A stretch of 64,000 nucleotides of DNA, taken from contig SEMN01000340.1 of NCBI GenBank assembly GCA_005408345.1, positions 62,001 to 126,000 of the forward strand. The letters are read 5' to 3'. Each line of letters opens with the position of its first letter. Position 1 is the stretch's first letter. Below are positions 12,391-24,341 of the stretch, piece after piece. The position numbers and the translations under genes were made by a program. The DNA is from Macquaria australasica. Its lineage: Eukaryota > Chordata > Actinopteri > Centrarchiformes > Percichthyidae. The notes below the pieces were generated by a model. It saw nothing but the letters and a program-made list of their open reading frames with translations, was not told the origin of the DNA and did no database searches.

Positions 12391-13040
12391 AAAGTTCATG
12401 TCGTAGAATCAGTAGAGGATTTGAATTCAGGGGATTTAAAACTGACCAACTAAAAATACGATTCAGCATGAGGAAAACTCACTAAAATACAATATATAAA
12501 AAATCCATCAATATAGTTTGAAGTATTCTAAAACAAAAATTAAAACTTGTCTTTAATACAGACTTCACATGGTGAGGCAGATGATTACCCAGCAGTATCT
12601 TAAATTTAAGAGGTCACCATGTATGTTTATCCTAAGACCCTTGTTAGTCTTGAGGGAATAGCTCCAATAAATCTCCGTGAAGCCAGATAAGCTGCAAAAA
12701 CGGACCAAATCAGGAAAGGTTTGATTTAGTCAAATTAGCCATTTTAATCCAGAGCTAAACTCAATCACATTCACTCAACTAGAGCAAAACATCTTGTAGC
12801 TTTGCTTTGGCTTATCTAATCCACCTGCATAATGCCCGAAAGCACAAAAGATGAGATCATCATTCTTAGTAGAGCATCACTCATATATCAGGATACTGAG
12901 AAACCGATAAAACACACTAGAACATGGAAAAAGTTAAGTGCTGCTGATGGTATACAGAGTGGCATAACACTGATTCTGACTGCAAAACATTGTTGGAGCA
13001 CTTCAACTATCAATTAGTTTTCATCTTCCTTTTATTTTAG
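12391..13040. other. Non-coding DNA upstream of the unidentified ORF
   Basis: AT-rich, with no repeat recognised. It ends in a good 3' splice-site-like tract, CATCTTCCTTTTATTTTAG, at 13022-13040. A 61-codon ATG frame at 12832-13017 has no known domain. Confidence 0.4.
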
Positions 13041-13483
13041 TAAACCATAAATCTTTGACATTGAATCTGAACTTTCTGAAGCATTACTCACAGGATCCAC
13101 AGAAACTCTTCCATTCATTTACTGGCAGAAATGTGAAATGTAATGAAAGCTCCTCTTCAGCAGTGTGCAGTGATTTGGGAGGCTATATCCAGGAGATACA
13201 TAATAAAGGCAATGTCAAGGCTGCTTTCTACAGTATAATTCAAAAAGCAATTGGAGAGATAATATACACTTTCAACATGAGTCTTGATGGAGAATTTAAT
13301 TGCTCAAAACCCGCCCACAACATTATCCCTGACTTGATTTCACTTTCACTTTACAAGAAAGTGTTTCTGAATAGCAATGAAATCAATTTCAGGCTGTTGA
13401 GATCAGTGAGGCATTACTTTGATTACTCTAAAGGCATTTTGGACCCGAGTGATGAAGAAAAAATATTTATACAGTTCCACTAG
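13041..13483 (+). CDS. Unidentified open frame, possible terminal exon (147 codons)
   Basis: I do not recognise this protein. A pyrimidine-rich tract ending TTTTATTTTAG at 13040 is followed by an open frame of about 147 codons to a TAG at 13481-13483. The frame has no ATG near its start, so if real it would be a 3'-terminal exon entered in a phase needing one upstream base. The translation is mixed in composition, not repetitive. It has three cysteines (in VKCNESS, AVCSD and FNCSKP), a possible N-glycosylation site (NMSLDGEFNCS) and a hydrophobic stretch near HNIIPDLISLSLYKKVFL. It ends SDEEKIFIQFH. AATAAA-type signals occur 120-200 bp downstream, but inside repeat sequence. Against it: a chance frame of this length is expected once or twice in 64 kb of AT-rich DNA, and no upstream exon was identified. 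Confidence 0.25.
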
Positions 13484-13487
13484 ATTG

Positions 13488-13770
13488 TGTTTGCCGAAAG
13501 ATTCAAGATTCAAGAGTTTTGTTGTTACATGTTTTCATACAAGTACAAAAACAGTAAAATTCTTATGTTTTGGCTCCCCCCCCTTGCAGCACAATACACA
13601 ATAAATAGATTATATATAAAAACAAGAGGGCAGCATTGTACAATATACTACAGTATATACAAAAAAAGAGAAATATAAATAAACAAGCAAATAGCTGCAA
13701 GGTCGGTGGGGAGCGCAAAACGACGCAGCCGTACTACTTGGCGCCATCCTAATTCCAGAAGCACATATCA
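13488..13770. repeat. Dispersed teleost repeat (LINE-tail-like plus GC-rich block)
   Basis: AAGATTCAAGATTCAAGAG followed by TTTTGTTGTTACATG resembles a LINE-derived phrase common in fish. The right part contains AAAACGACGCAGCCG and GGCGCCATCCT, another phrase I associate with fish repeats. A C7 run at 13578 and several TATATA stretches lie between. Boundaries are approximate. Confidence 0.4.
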
Positions 13771-14345
13771 ACAATTAATATAAAGTTCTGACAGCCAAAG
13801 ATTCTGAAAGTATATTTCTTTTTTTCAAATCAACCTAAAATGTGTTTAAGTCAGAGCATTAGCCTCCCGTGTTTGATGGAACAATTACTGGTGAGTAAAT
13901 GTTCATCATTCTTTGGCAGCAAACAAGCTGAGACCATTAAACAGCTTGCACAAGCTGACCCTATTAACAGGTTTTCACTGCTTATAAAAGCACCCAGAGC
14001 ATTTGTTTTATTCCTGTGCTTTTTCCTCGTATGGCTTTGGCACAAGTGGACACATGTACTGACTAATACTGCATTCTGTAATTCAGGTCTTTAGGAAAAT
14101 AAGGATATGCTATTCCCCAAAATGTTTTATGTCTCTCTCATTGTTAGGCACAGCCTCAACCCCTCAAAGTAAATTGAAAAGGAATAAAGAAAACCATTTG
14201 CATCTCCCGGGTATGCAAACTGCTCCAGTTTTGGCATGTGTGCCTTTTACTGCACAATCATTCATTCATATGAAATTTGGCCTGAGATGGAAAACATTTT
14301 CTCCTGCTCCAAGAAGAAGCATAAAAGCCAGTTAAACTGTTTGCT

Positions 14346-14750
14346 TTAATAAGGCTCTTACTAGGGATGCCACAGTGAGGAGATGTTCCCACTGGTTAAT
14401 AAACTTGCGACCACACCGGTGTTACCGATTACACTGGACATTTTACAAGTAAAGATATTCGTTGATGACACTGAATTTCTGTAGAGCGCTTACTTTGATC
14501 TTTAACTTTAAATCTTCCGCCATCATCTTGTCGGTCAACTCTCCTTACTCTCGTCACGTGATAACTGAAATCTGACTGCTACTCTGCGCTGCGACTCTGC
14601 TGCTGTCGACTGCTGCTGACGCTGCTGCTAATCGGTGTATGCCCAAACACCGTGTAACACCGGTAACTACGGGGCTGCTCAGCTCCGAGTCCACTGCTCA
14701 CTCTATGTGTTGTTTGTGTGGTGCAGGTGACAATGTGGTGCACTATTAGG
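14346..14750. mobile_element. Possible truncated hAT-like element
   Basis: The segment opens CTAGGGATGCCACAGTG and holds two inverted CACCGGTGTTACCG-like / GTAACACCGGTAAC blocks at 14416-14430 and 14655-14668. They flank a GC-richer centre with repeated TGCTGC. Inverted subterminal ACCGGT boxes suggest a DNA transposon remnant. Ends and target duplication are not clear, so the call is tentative. Confidence 0.35.
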
Positions 14751-16133
14751 GCTGACACCTACAATTAATTTTCATCAAAACCGGAACTGCAGTATTTACA
14801 ACACTTCCTTATTTCCTTATTTCACAGTCCTATTGCTATTAAATCTTGTCTGGCTTGTTTTCCAAAACATCTAGTCCCACAATGTCTTAACATCTTTTAC
14901 AAATCTTTAAGAGTCACTTTTCATGCATTAGGAGGCTCTAATTTAAACTAAATCTCTTCTTTTCAGAGTAGATTTCGCTGCCAGCTACTGTACCACCCTC
15001 TGTTGTGCATTTTAGCAGCAGAAGATTATGAGAGTAACATGCAAGCCAATTCCACCAGTTGAACTTTAAGTAGCGCTGTGTGGATTTTATGCATGCCAAA
15101 TGGAATAGCAGCTTCCACAGATAGATTTATTTCTGCGGCTTTGAACAAAACTGACAGTGAGAGAAATGGAGAGCAGGAAATTTTCACACTTTTCGATTGG
15201 TTTTACAATTACAACTTGAAAGGAATCTTCTACTGTTTATTCTCTAATGTTTTTGTTACAGCAAACTCGATTATAAAATTGCTTGAATTGTACAAGCGTG
15301 TTTTGTTTGAGCATGACAACTGATTTTGCAGAAATTCAGCCCAATTCTAAAATTAGTCGGGGGCGACTAAATCAGGGTTAAAATCAGACTTACCCCGTTC
15401 AGTATTTACTCATCATTAGGTCACAAGTTAATTCCTTCCCCCCTTTAAGGTGAGGATATTTTACTGACTCTTGCTCCTATTGGGCAATACATTTTGTTTG
15501 CTATCACTCTGTTTTCCGAGAACTGGGTGAGTTTGAAAGCATCTATAAACAACTGTATATACTGTATATTCCAGCTTTGCAAATTGTGACAAGAGTGAGA
15601 GTGAAGCCTCGCATATAATGGATGGCAGTCATAAATCATCAATTAGTTCAAAAACATAAAATGATAAGTGATAAGGTGTGTATTTTTTGCACATTTACTG
15701 CTGTTGTTTATCACAGCTGGTGTGGGAGCAGGCACTAGCTTTGGAGAATTTAGTCCTAATATATCAAAAACAAAACATGAAGGCATTTTCTTATTTAGGA
15801 ACTTTATTTAATTAGCCAAACTCAATACTTAAATTTATGCACAGTTTAACAGTTCACATTTAAATGTATGACTACAAATATTAAATCAAATTTGAGTTAA
15901 ATTGAGTCAAGTCAAAACTGAATCTGAGCTGAATCGTACTGTTTCAAATCAGCTTTAAATCACTGTATAGAATTGTACGTCGTGTATAAATAGATTAGGG
16001 TTAGTTGTCTGATAAAAAAAAAAAAACATACTACTTACATTTACTATTACTTTTGACATAATTGTGTCTCCACTCAACCTAATGTTGGTCAGAGAAAAGC
16101 TTGCAGGTGCATCTATTTATACTTTTTGCATGG

Positions 16134-16135
<2 letters not shown>
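14751..16135. other. Non-coding DNA
   Basis: No exon or complete repeat is recognised. The phrase TAGGGCTGACACCTACAATT at 14747-14766 resembles the start of the GGGCTGCAAC family seen at 62.1 kb, but similarity stops quickly. An A13 run starts near 16014. Confidence 0.4.
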
Positions 16136-16208
<73 letters not shown>

Positions 16209-16231
16209 TTGTGTGTGTGGGTGTGTGTGTG
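16136..16231. repeat. (TG)n microsatellite, 72 bp pure then imperfect
   Basis: Pure TG repeat from 16136 to 16207, continuing with single-base interruptions (GGTT, GGG) to about 16231. It lies in non-coding DNA, and the Val/Cys and His/Thr frames it creates are artefacts. Confidence 0.97.
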
Positions 16232-16830
16232 AGATTGTGATTCGAGAGATACGAGAGTGTTTGAGAGCTGCACACAGTGTTGTGACATTCAATCACTCTG
16301 ACGTGGAAAATGAGTCATTGTGGGTCTTGAGGAGGAAAACCCAGGGAAAAAAAATGCGAATCCCACAGGGGGATCACAGATCACCGACACATATCAGCTC
16401 TCTGATATCTGACTGATATGATCGTGTGGTTGACACCGGTACATTTTCTGTTCCAGATGGTTATCACTGTCAAATGCTCGGTCTTGTTCTCAGTCTCTGC
16501 AGCTCGAGAAGCTGCATTTTGTTGATTCAGATAGTATTTGTCTTGTCTCTGAGGTGTATAGATTGGAGAGAGAGTTTTTGCACAAATATTAAATGAGCCG
16601 TGCTTGGCCGAAGGGGCAACATCCACTCCACACTGCACTTGCTCACGTAAACAGCCATCCCCTCTAAATTTCAAATTATGTGGTTGAAACTCAACATATA
16701 AGAGCTTGTAGACAGGGCCAAGAGGTCAGTATTGTTTGATTTATCAGAAGAATAAGAAGGACATCTGGTGCCAAATCTAGTTCCTGCCTCCCTCCTGAGT
16801 TTAAAGCAAATGAAATAGTAAAGAGCAATA

Positions 16831-17620
16831 TGCGGTCAGTAGCAATTTTGTGGGTGAAAACATCTCGTCAGGGAGAGAGGTCAAAGGAAACTGGCAAGAG
16901 TCGCTCAGGCTAAAAGGAAGGCCACAAGTACATGAATAAAAGTGCAGCACAACAACGAGGTGCAGAAGGACGTTTCAGTGCCACATCTTGTTGAACCTTG
17001 AAAATTTGTAGTTTGCAGCACCAAAGGACCCTACAACATTCCACTGCTGTCAGCTAATGAGAAGGAAATGAGGCTACAGAGGGCAAATGTTCACCAAAGC
17101 GAAATGATTGAATAGTGGATCAAAACCTTGATTTCTGTTGCAACATGTTGCTGTAGGGGGAGAATTTGTTGTAAATAGCATCCTGGATCTATCCCGTCTG
17201 TGTTGAAGGACCGAACTGGTGATGGTGGTGTAATTCTGTAAGTAGTGTTTCTTGGCACGCATTAGGCCCCTTAATGCCAACTGAGCGTCATTTAAATGCT
17301 ACACCATTCTCAGCTGCTGACCAGGAGCATCACTTCATGGCCAGTCTACCCTTTTTCAAAAGGATACTTCCAGCAGGATAATGGACCGTGTTACAAAGCA
17401 CTCATTATCTCTAGAAGCTTCCAAGAAAACAACAATGACTTCATCTACTTCACCGGCTTTCACAGTCACCAGAGTTCAACCCAACAGAGCACCTTTGAGA
17501 TGAGTTGCAATGGGAGGTTTGCAGCATGAATGCATTGCCAAAACCCAGATTCCTAACAAAAAAACTTGTGAATTCATGCCTGCAAAGTGCATTTTGTCCC
17601 AAAAGGCCAGTAGAATAAGA
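16831..17620 (+). pseudogene. Tc1-like transposase pseudogene
   Basis: This is a decayed copy of a Tc1/mariner transposase of the type common in fish. The DNA is recognisable along about 800 bp, from GTGGGTGAAAACATCTCGTC through AGAGAGGTCAAAGG. The second catalytic-acid motif survives as FQQDNGPCYKA, with the Asp codon at 17377-17379 (family form FQQDNAPCHKA). The third region reads SPEFNPTEHL at 17466-17495, but only one frame over, and a TGA stands where the family has Trp. The first catalytic region (family form DESRF) is mutated around 17110-17130. Frameshifts and stops make it clearly inactive. No intact inverted repeats were found around it. The family inserts at TA dinucleotides by DD34E chemistry. 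Confidence 0.85.
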
Positions 17621-17767
17621 TGGTAGAATAATCCAACGGTAGTGTGATGCTCTGACATATTCTTAATGCTCTCTGTTCTTGTATGAAGGTGTAGGAATAT
17701 TAGTAGGAGTATTTTGTGTGACGACTATTGTCACAGGACCTGTTTTTGATGAGAAATGGATATAAGG
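17621..17767. other. Short spacer between two transposon relics
   Basis: No recognised content; possibly remnant 3' sequence of the Tc1-like element. Confidence 0.4.
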
Positions 17768-17995
17768 CAGCAACTAACAATTATTTTTTTAATACTGATT
17801 ATTTTTTATGATTCATTAATTAGTTGTTTAGTCTACAAAATATCAACAACTAGTGAAAAAATGCCCATCACAATTTCCCAGAGCCTAAGGCGAAGTCTTC
17901 TTTTTGCTTGTTTTGTCCAAACCCCAAAGATATATTTACAATTATTCATGACAAAAAAAGCATCAGATCCTAATCAACTAATGATTTCAGCACTG
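17768..17995 (+). mobile_element. GCTGCAAC-family MITE, internally deleted copy
   Basis: The left end CAGCAACTAACAATTATT and the right end CTAATGATTTCAGCACTG are imperfect inverted repeats. The middle has AAAAAATGCCCATCACAATT and TCCCAGAGCCTAAGG, matching the phrase order of a common fish element (TGCCCATCACAATTTCCCAG, then AGCCCAAGGTGACGTC). A second, differently truncated copy is at 62112-62395. It has no coding capacity. Confidence 0.6.
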
Positions 17996-19375
17996 GGAAG
18001 ATAGCTGAACTGCTGAAAGTTAATGGCAAGGCTTTTTCTAGACAGCATTCATTTTTAAACACTTTTTGAATAATACATTGTTTTTATAATCAACACTGTA
18101 TATCACAAAAAGATTGCAGTTGGACACAGCATTTTTCAAAGAAAACACTGATTGCTATTTTGGGATATTTTTGTCAGAATATGTTAGCCTGTATTTCATC
18201 AACAGCAAACAGGCCATTAGTTTATAAGGGAAAATATAAGCAACAACTTTGACCAATATGTTGTTTATGGTAGCTATTGCTCAAAGAAGACATCACCAGT
18301 GAACAGGTTTGAAAGTTTTATAAAGCATCTTACACGCCATGAAAAGCTGTCTCTTACACCAGATGCAGACCTGGAACATGGCAATCAAAAGCAGATTATT
18401 TAAGATGAATTCTGTAGACATTTATTTGAAGACAGACAAGGATCCATTGAGAAACCATGCATTAAATGATCATGTAACTGCTGCTGCGTAATAAATCACA
18501 ACCACAGTTTAACCTCAAGATACCCCTAACCCTAACATCATCAAACCTGTCCTCTTCATTCGTGACCATGACAAACATCAAGCTGCTGCAGCAATGTTTC
18601 CTGCCTGGATATCAGCCTTTTCCATTATTTCTCATCCATTATCACTGAAGGTCAACACAGAACATCAGTCCAAGTAGATTCAGACACCTTGTTCCTGTTG
18701 GGTGACTCAGATTTTCACCGGTTCACCTGACCCGTTTCTGTCAGCGAGTGTGTATGTGAGAGTGTGAGAGTGTACGTGTGTCCATGCATGCTTGTGTATA
18801 GATGCGGTTGTGGGTGTGCATACTATTGAGAAAGAGGGTTAGCTGAGGGCTTTTGCAGCAGACATACAGTAGATGGGTTTTTTATGCCTGGCAGGGCAGG
18901 CAGACAGAGAGGAGGGATGATGGGAGAGCAACGCGTGGGTCTGCCAGGGCTGCTGATGCACATCTAAGGATGACCTTGGAGGTCTGAGGATGAAGGCTGA
19001 GTGAAATTTTCAGAGGAGATGAAGAGGAAGGAGACAAAACCTGCCCGTCATATGTCACCTTGCTGACAAGTGGTGTGGGTCATGTAAAGTCTACTTTCAT
19101 GTCGCCACAAGCTACAGTATACAATTCTGTAAGAAAAAATTGGCTGATTTCAGTGGTAAGCAATCGCAAATGCGTTTATTTCCCCCACAGCAAAACTACA
19201 TTTTCTGCCCTTGTTAAATATTTTGACACAAGGGAAAAGGGTGATTCATGTTATTGTATGTGAAGTGGATTTTAGAACAGTTAAAACCACTTTCTACCCA
19301 CTTTCACACATAAAATGGTGCTGCATGGTAGCAGAATTGAATATCACTGAGGCTACACCACAAATGTTTTTTGAG
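17996..19375. other. Non-coding DNA
   Basis: No exon is recognised with confidence. At 18870-19010 the minus strand has a pyrimidine-rich tract ending CTCAG followed by a 50-codon open frame, but it has no resemblance to a glypican C-terminus. Single CCCTAACCCTAA-like phrases near 18524-18536 are not a telomeric array. Confidence 0.4.
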
Positions 19376-19845
19376 TCATGCTAACCGTGTGGCTCAATGG
19401 ATGGCAACATCAGTTGGCCAGTCAGTCCACTACTTTGGTTCAGACTGAAATATCTACCAACTACTGATTGGATTGCTATAAATCCCCTGACATTTCCTCT
19501 AGCGCCACCACAAGGTTGACGTTTTACTACTGGAATGGATTGCCATGTAATGTGGTAGACACATTCGCCCAGGAATGATTGTCATGTAGCGCCACCATTA
19601 GGTGAAAATTTTAATTTATCGTTTATGACCAAACATCTGCAAAAATGACGACATTCCCATTAGCCTCAGCTGTACTTTATGTTTAGTACTAATTAGCAAA
19701 TTTTAGCATACTAACAAGCTACACTAAGATAGTGAACTTGGTAAATATCACCATGTTAACATTGTCTTTGTGAGCATGTTAGCTCAAAGCACCGCTGTGC
19801 CCAAGTACAGCCTCACACAGCTGCTAGCATGACTGTTGACTCCTA
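19376..19845 (+). repeat. Repeat family A, copy 1 (GCTAGC-ended, plus orientation)
   Basis: It shares ordered phrases with copies at 26425, 36676 and 42981: CAGACTGAAATATCT, TCTAGCGCCACCA, CAGCTGTACTTTATGTTTAG, CTAAGATAGTGAAC and GCTGCTAGCATGACTG. It ends in an inverted form of its start. No coding capacity. Confidence 0.75.
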
Positions 19846-19892
19846 TAGTCTTGTTCTTACTTTAAACGTTAAGATTCTACCTAGTGTGACTA

Positions 19893-19972
19893 TAAGGACA
19901 AGCTAATTGTAAATCACTCTGAACTGCTTTTGTATGATATGGTGCAATACAAATAAATTTTAATTTAATTAA
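19893..19972 (+). mobile_element. Retroposon 3' tail next to family A copy
   Basis: TGTAAATCACTCTGAACTGC, then GATATGGTGCAATACAAATA and AATTTTAATTT, resembles the LINE/SINE tail GTAAAGCACTTTGAA...GGTGCTATATAAATAAA. Only the tail is present. Confidence 0.4.
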
Positions 19973-22854
19973 ACTGAATTAATGAGAAACTAAAATCGTC
20001 AATTATTAACTAATGAAAAATCTAAATATAGAATGGTGCCCACTATGCAAAGAGTGGAAAATTCAGTCAGCAGTCGTGGAAGTAAAATGCACAGCTGCAA
20101 CCATCTCAACAGCCAACATCAGAGTAAAGCTCATCGTGATATGGTCTCATAAAATGTTCATTAAATTTTTCAACACAGTAAATCATTATAGGAGGGATAT
20201 TGTACCGTTTCAACATCTAAGCTTGCAACAGAGAAATTGTGTTCAGTCAATATAGCCTTGAAAGCATCCACTTGGCAGCACACAGACAGCAAGTAAGAGC
20301 CGGAGTGACTAGGAGTAGACAGGCTGGAAGAGGGTCAGTGTCGATTGGTTGCCGGGCCATCAGAGAATAAGTTGTATAAATGAAACGTTTAGCATCTGTG
20401 CTTATTGATAGAGCAGACTTTTGGTAGATGGACTGTGTGTCTGACACCGAGCTGATTATTAAAACAGTTCACATAATGATGTGTGCTTGCCCTTTTCATG
20501 GTTCATTAACACAATGAGATGTCCTTCCACATGCAAGCCGCCGCTCATTAAGCCAGCCATTATATCATGCACGGTATGAGAAAATGATTGAAAAACAAGA
20601 ATGTGCCGTTGAAGATAATGACAACTTACTGTGGTTAAAAAGCTTTGCTTAAAAGAAAAACAACACAAACACCTGGAAGGGAAATGATAAATAAAATGCA
20701 AGGTTTCTATTATCTTACAGTAAAAATGTCATTATGTTTACTGTGGCAAATCAAAAAGCAATTGCATTTTATTTTTATCCAAGCATGGCTCCAGTTAGAG
20801 CAGGCAATGATGTTCAAAGTACATACACAAGGTGTGTATTTCATCTGAAACAGAATCCAATCTGAGCTGTGACCATATCGTAATACACAGCAGATATTAA
20901 TCTGCATGCTTTCATCTGTCTGCTTTGTGGCTTACTTATGTGAAAGGGTACATATTTTCTTAATTTTTTATATCTTTCTTTATTCTTTCTTTATTTTTTT
21001 CTGTGTACTTGAACAAGGACAAAAAACAAAGAGAAAAAGCCCTGGAGTATTTGAAAAGTAGAAGGTAGTCTGGTCATACAGTATGTGAACTACAAAAGAC
21101 ATATATCCCTTCACCTCATCATATTATTTATTGAAAAAGTGTTAATATAGATCAAGACTGTCCAGGGCTCGTATGGCCTTACTCTGGTTTGGCAGAAACC
21201 TGCATTAAAGTGATATATTAACACATATTTGAATGCAGTGGTTTAGATATCTGTGACAAATGTTAAACCACGTCAAAGTGCACAGCTTCACATATTTTTG
21301 TATTTATGTACATATTACCTCCCTAATTTCAGATTGATAAAAACAACAACAATTTTTATAAGTCACTCACATCTATCATTTCCAATACTTGAAAGCAGGC
21401 TGAGTTGAAGAAAGGTGCATGATTATCCATATGAGTTAGATAAGCCCACAGCAAACGGGGGTGGCATTCGTGATGAGTCACAAGAGACTGATTACATAAA
21501 CTAATCCCACAGTGAAGCTAAAACCTCGAACAATCTGTGGAAGAGTAGGAGGCAGTGGGGTAAATATGTTGTTTAAGGTAGTTTAGTAATCTAGGGCACG
21601 TCAAGGTAACCTAAATTCAACTGAGAAAGCATCATTAACATAGAGCACATAACACGAACACATAAAAACAAACATAGGTCTAAAGTTACCAAGGAAACAT
21701 TCACCAGGCTCATACTCAGGCCCTTTCATGGCTTTGAGGAAAAGATTAAGCCTAAAATTGAAGGGAGCCAATTTGAGAGTATATTAGCTGACTTTTGTAA
21801 CTCTGTATTTCCAAATATTTAGTTGTTAGGGGTTGAAGCCTGTAGGGCTGATACTTCACTGTTTAAGATATTTCCTTTTATTTTTCCAGCAATGTCTACC
21901 GCAGGTCTTAGAGCAACCTATGTTGGATATGTTTCAGTGCTCTCCACCACTAGTTAAGCAGTGAAAGTTACACAGAACAGCCAGTGGTGTTAGGAGAAAT
22001 AGTGAGTGCGTTTGGCAAATAACTTCTGAGCTGTGAGGTCTAGAATGAGATATTTTCCCTCAGGTTTCTCAGCTCAAGATAAATCCATTGGATATAGAGA
22101 GTTTATTTCTGCCGTCAGAGTTTTGAGAACCCAAACTGTTTGGCTGTAGTATAAAAATTCAATTGACTGCTGAATCATAATTCCGTAACATTAGATGCTA
22201 CATCAATGTCCATCATTGTGGAGAGTGATCATCTTCAGGCCAATGGGGCCAGTGCAACTTTTTTTTCTGGTACAAAATTTGCTCCTAGTCTTCCTACATC
22301 AATGTATCACAACACTTGAGTACATATAAGCATTTGGTTCTGAAGCATTACGCAGAAAGGAAGCCTGACCTTAGCTGACTGGTCAAACACAGACACTGCG
22401 GCTGCTTCAACTTGTGTACTGCTTTATTAATAAAACAAGGACTCTAGTATCGATATTAGGAGGAGGGGTAGAGATTTCTTATTGTTTATTAACGTTAAAA
22501 ACAAAGTTAGGCTTTGTTGTCTGTTTCCCAACTAGTTAAATAAATAAAAAAGAGTACTTAAAGTCACAGTTGGCAATTTCTAAATGGAAAAAATGCCTGC
22601 CACATTTTTACCTGCAGTTGTAAAAAAGTAATTGAAATACTCTGAGATGGAGCAACTTTTCAAAAAATGCTGAATTAAGACTTTATTCTTTTATTATTAT
22701 CAAATAATTTGCTCCATAAGCTCTGGACCCCCCTGATGGCAGATGGTGCCTTTTTCTGGCAATCTCTGGCAGCCACCTCATCTGTCTGCCGATGACAGGA
22801 GCCATTTTACTAATGCACTCATGAATGCTTCGTGTTTCATACAGTGTCCTTGAC
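19973..22854. other. Non-coding DNA
   Basis: No exon is recognised. The largest open frames (around 80 codons) have no domain. The segment holds ordinary AT-rich intron-like sequence with pyrimidine-rich stretches near 20960-21000. Confidence 0.45.
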
Positions 22855-23574
22855 GCTCACCTCGACTGTCTCCATCTGCAGTAAAGCATGATGGACTTTG
22901 GGTGGAATCCTCCGTAGAACGTGAGGATTTCCCGTTTCTTCATATCAACAGCTTTAGTTTCCTTTTTTTTTTGCTTGTACAATACCAGCTGAATATCTGA
23001 CAACTAGTAGGACATACTTCATGTACTGAGGTGATACTTATCTTTGGCTTTCTTGGTTCCTTAAGCTGTCCTTTCTCCAGTCTGTCATGTGGCCTTTTGA
23101 TAGTTCGACCCTTTCAGTTCCAATTATTCTCCCTCCATTTGCGTCCACCTAGCTACATTTTTCCACTCCAAATGGCTTCCCAGTGTCATTACTGTAGATC
23201 CTCTTGTCATTCAGCTTGATGGCTTGCATGTAGACGAGGTGAATGATGGAAGCCCCCCCGAACCTTTATCCACTCTCCATGGTGATCTGACTGAAAGGGT
23301 TAAAGCCTATGCAGTACAGCAGCAGGGAATGGATCAGCAAATGATAGTCAGTTATGTGATTGACTTTGATGGCAGATTTTAGTGGTTTTCTCCACCAGTC
23401 AATTGACTTTCTGATGAAGTCTCTTTGTGTGTTGTTGACCTTGTACAGTATGCTGCAAGAAGTTCCAAGGATCCCTAAGTGCTGCACTGAGTCTTAGGCT
23501 TCATGGTTGTTCATCCAGACTACAGCTGAGCAACATGGTTGAAACCATCATCATGACAATAAGAATGATTTTTT

Positions 23575-23733
23575 TGAGGATGTAGTTTGCAGTGCTGTTG
23601 AAGTGCATAGCATTACAAAGAGGTGGTGAAGAGTTTCAACAGAAACTGAACATTATAACCTTCATGAAGGTAGGATTTATTGCAGGGCTGTATTAGACTG
23701 CATTAGTTAGGTGTACCCAATAAACTGGCAACT
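23575..23733. mobile_element. Tc1-like MITE fragment inside the LINE
   Basis: CATTATAACCTTCATGAAGG, GGATTTATTGCAGGGCTG and TTAGGTGTACCCAATAAACT, then GGCAACT, match the inverted left half of the element at 3631-3917 and the copy at 60018. Only one terminus (GGCAACT, about 23733) is present. It splits the LINE coding blocks, so it arrived after the LINE. Confidence 0.65.
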
Positions 23734-23940
23734 AATGGTATATACATTATATCTCAATATGTCAGATGTATGCAAAATTACATTTGAAATAATCAAACTG
23801 AGGATCACTGAAATGAACTGTGTACCACTGTCATGAAGTCCATCAGAAAACTCTTCACACCAGTAAAATAGAAACTTTCATACCTGATTTTGTTAGTTTT
23901 TACATTTTGCTTAAAAACATAATTTTGGCAACAGAGTTTG

Positions 23941-24341
23941 GTATTAATATAAAATAGTATAATGTACTTTATACTTCTACTCCATTACAATTCAGACGGA
24001 AATAAACTTTTTACTTTATTAGAGTTATATTACAGCTTACATTAGTAGTTACTTTGCAAATTAAGATTTTGCATAGAAAACATATGATGAATTTATAAAA
24101 TGTGATGCATTTTAATTGATTAAACTACCCAAGAGTACTGTATGTAAAGTACGTAAAACATAATATATTATAGTGCAACACTCATTGTGGCCCTTTTCCT
24201 GCATTGAGTACTCTTACGTCTGATACTTTAGGTACATTTTACTAATACATTAAGTTACATTTTCAATACAGGACTTCTTATGGAGTATTTTATCAGTGCA
24301 GTGTTGCTACTTTTACTTAAGTAAAGGATCTGAATACTTCA
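23941..24341 (+). mobile_element. hAT-like MITE (AAGTAC family), copy 1, inside the LINE
   Basis: Phrases TTTATACTTCTACTCCATTA, TTAGTAGTTACTTTGCAAAT and TTTTACTTAAGTAAAGGATC, then TGAATACTTC, line up with copies at 27537 and 47531. The CAGTGGTGG-type termini are missing or degraded at both ends. It sits between coding blocks of the R4-like LINE. Confidence 0.7.

Noticed and set aside
16079..16416. Val/Cys- and His/Thr-repeat frames over the TG tract
   Set aside because: Artefacts of translating a dinucleotide repeat. The same applies to frames at 48952-49211.
18870..19010. Minus-strand CTCAG acceptor followed by a 50-codon frame as a gpc5 last exon
   Set aside because: The phase fits, but the product has no hydrophobic GPI signal and no glypican similarity. 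Such chance combinations are expected in 32 kb.
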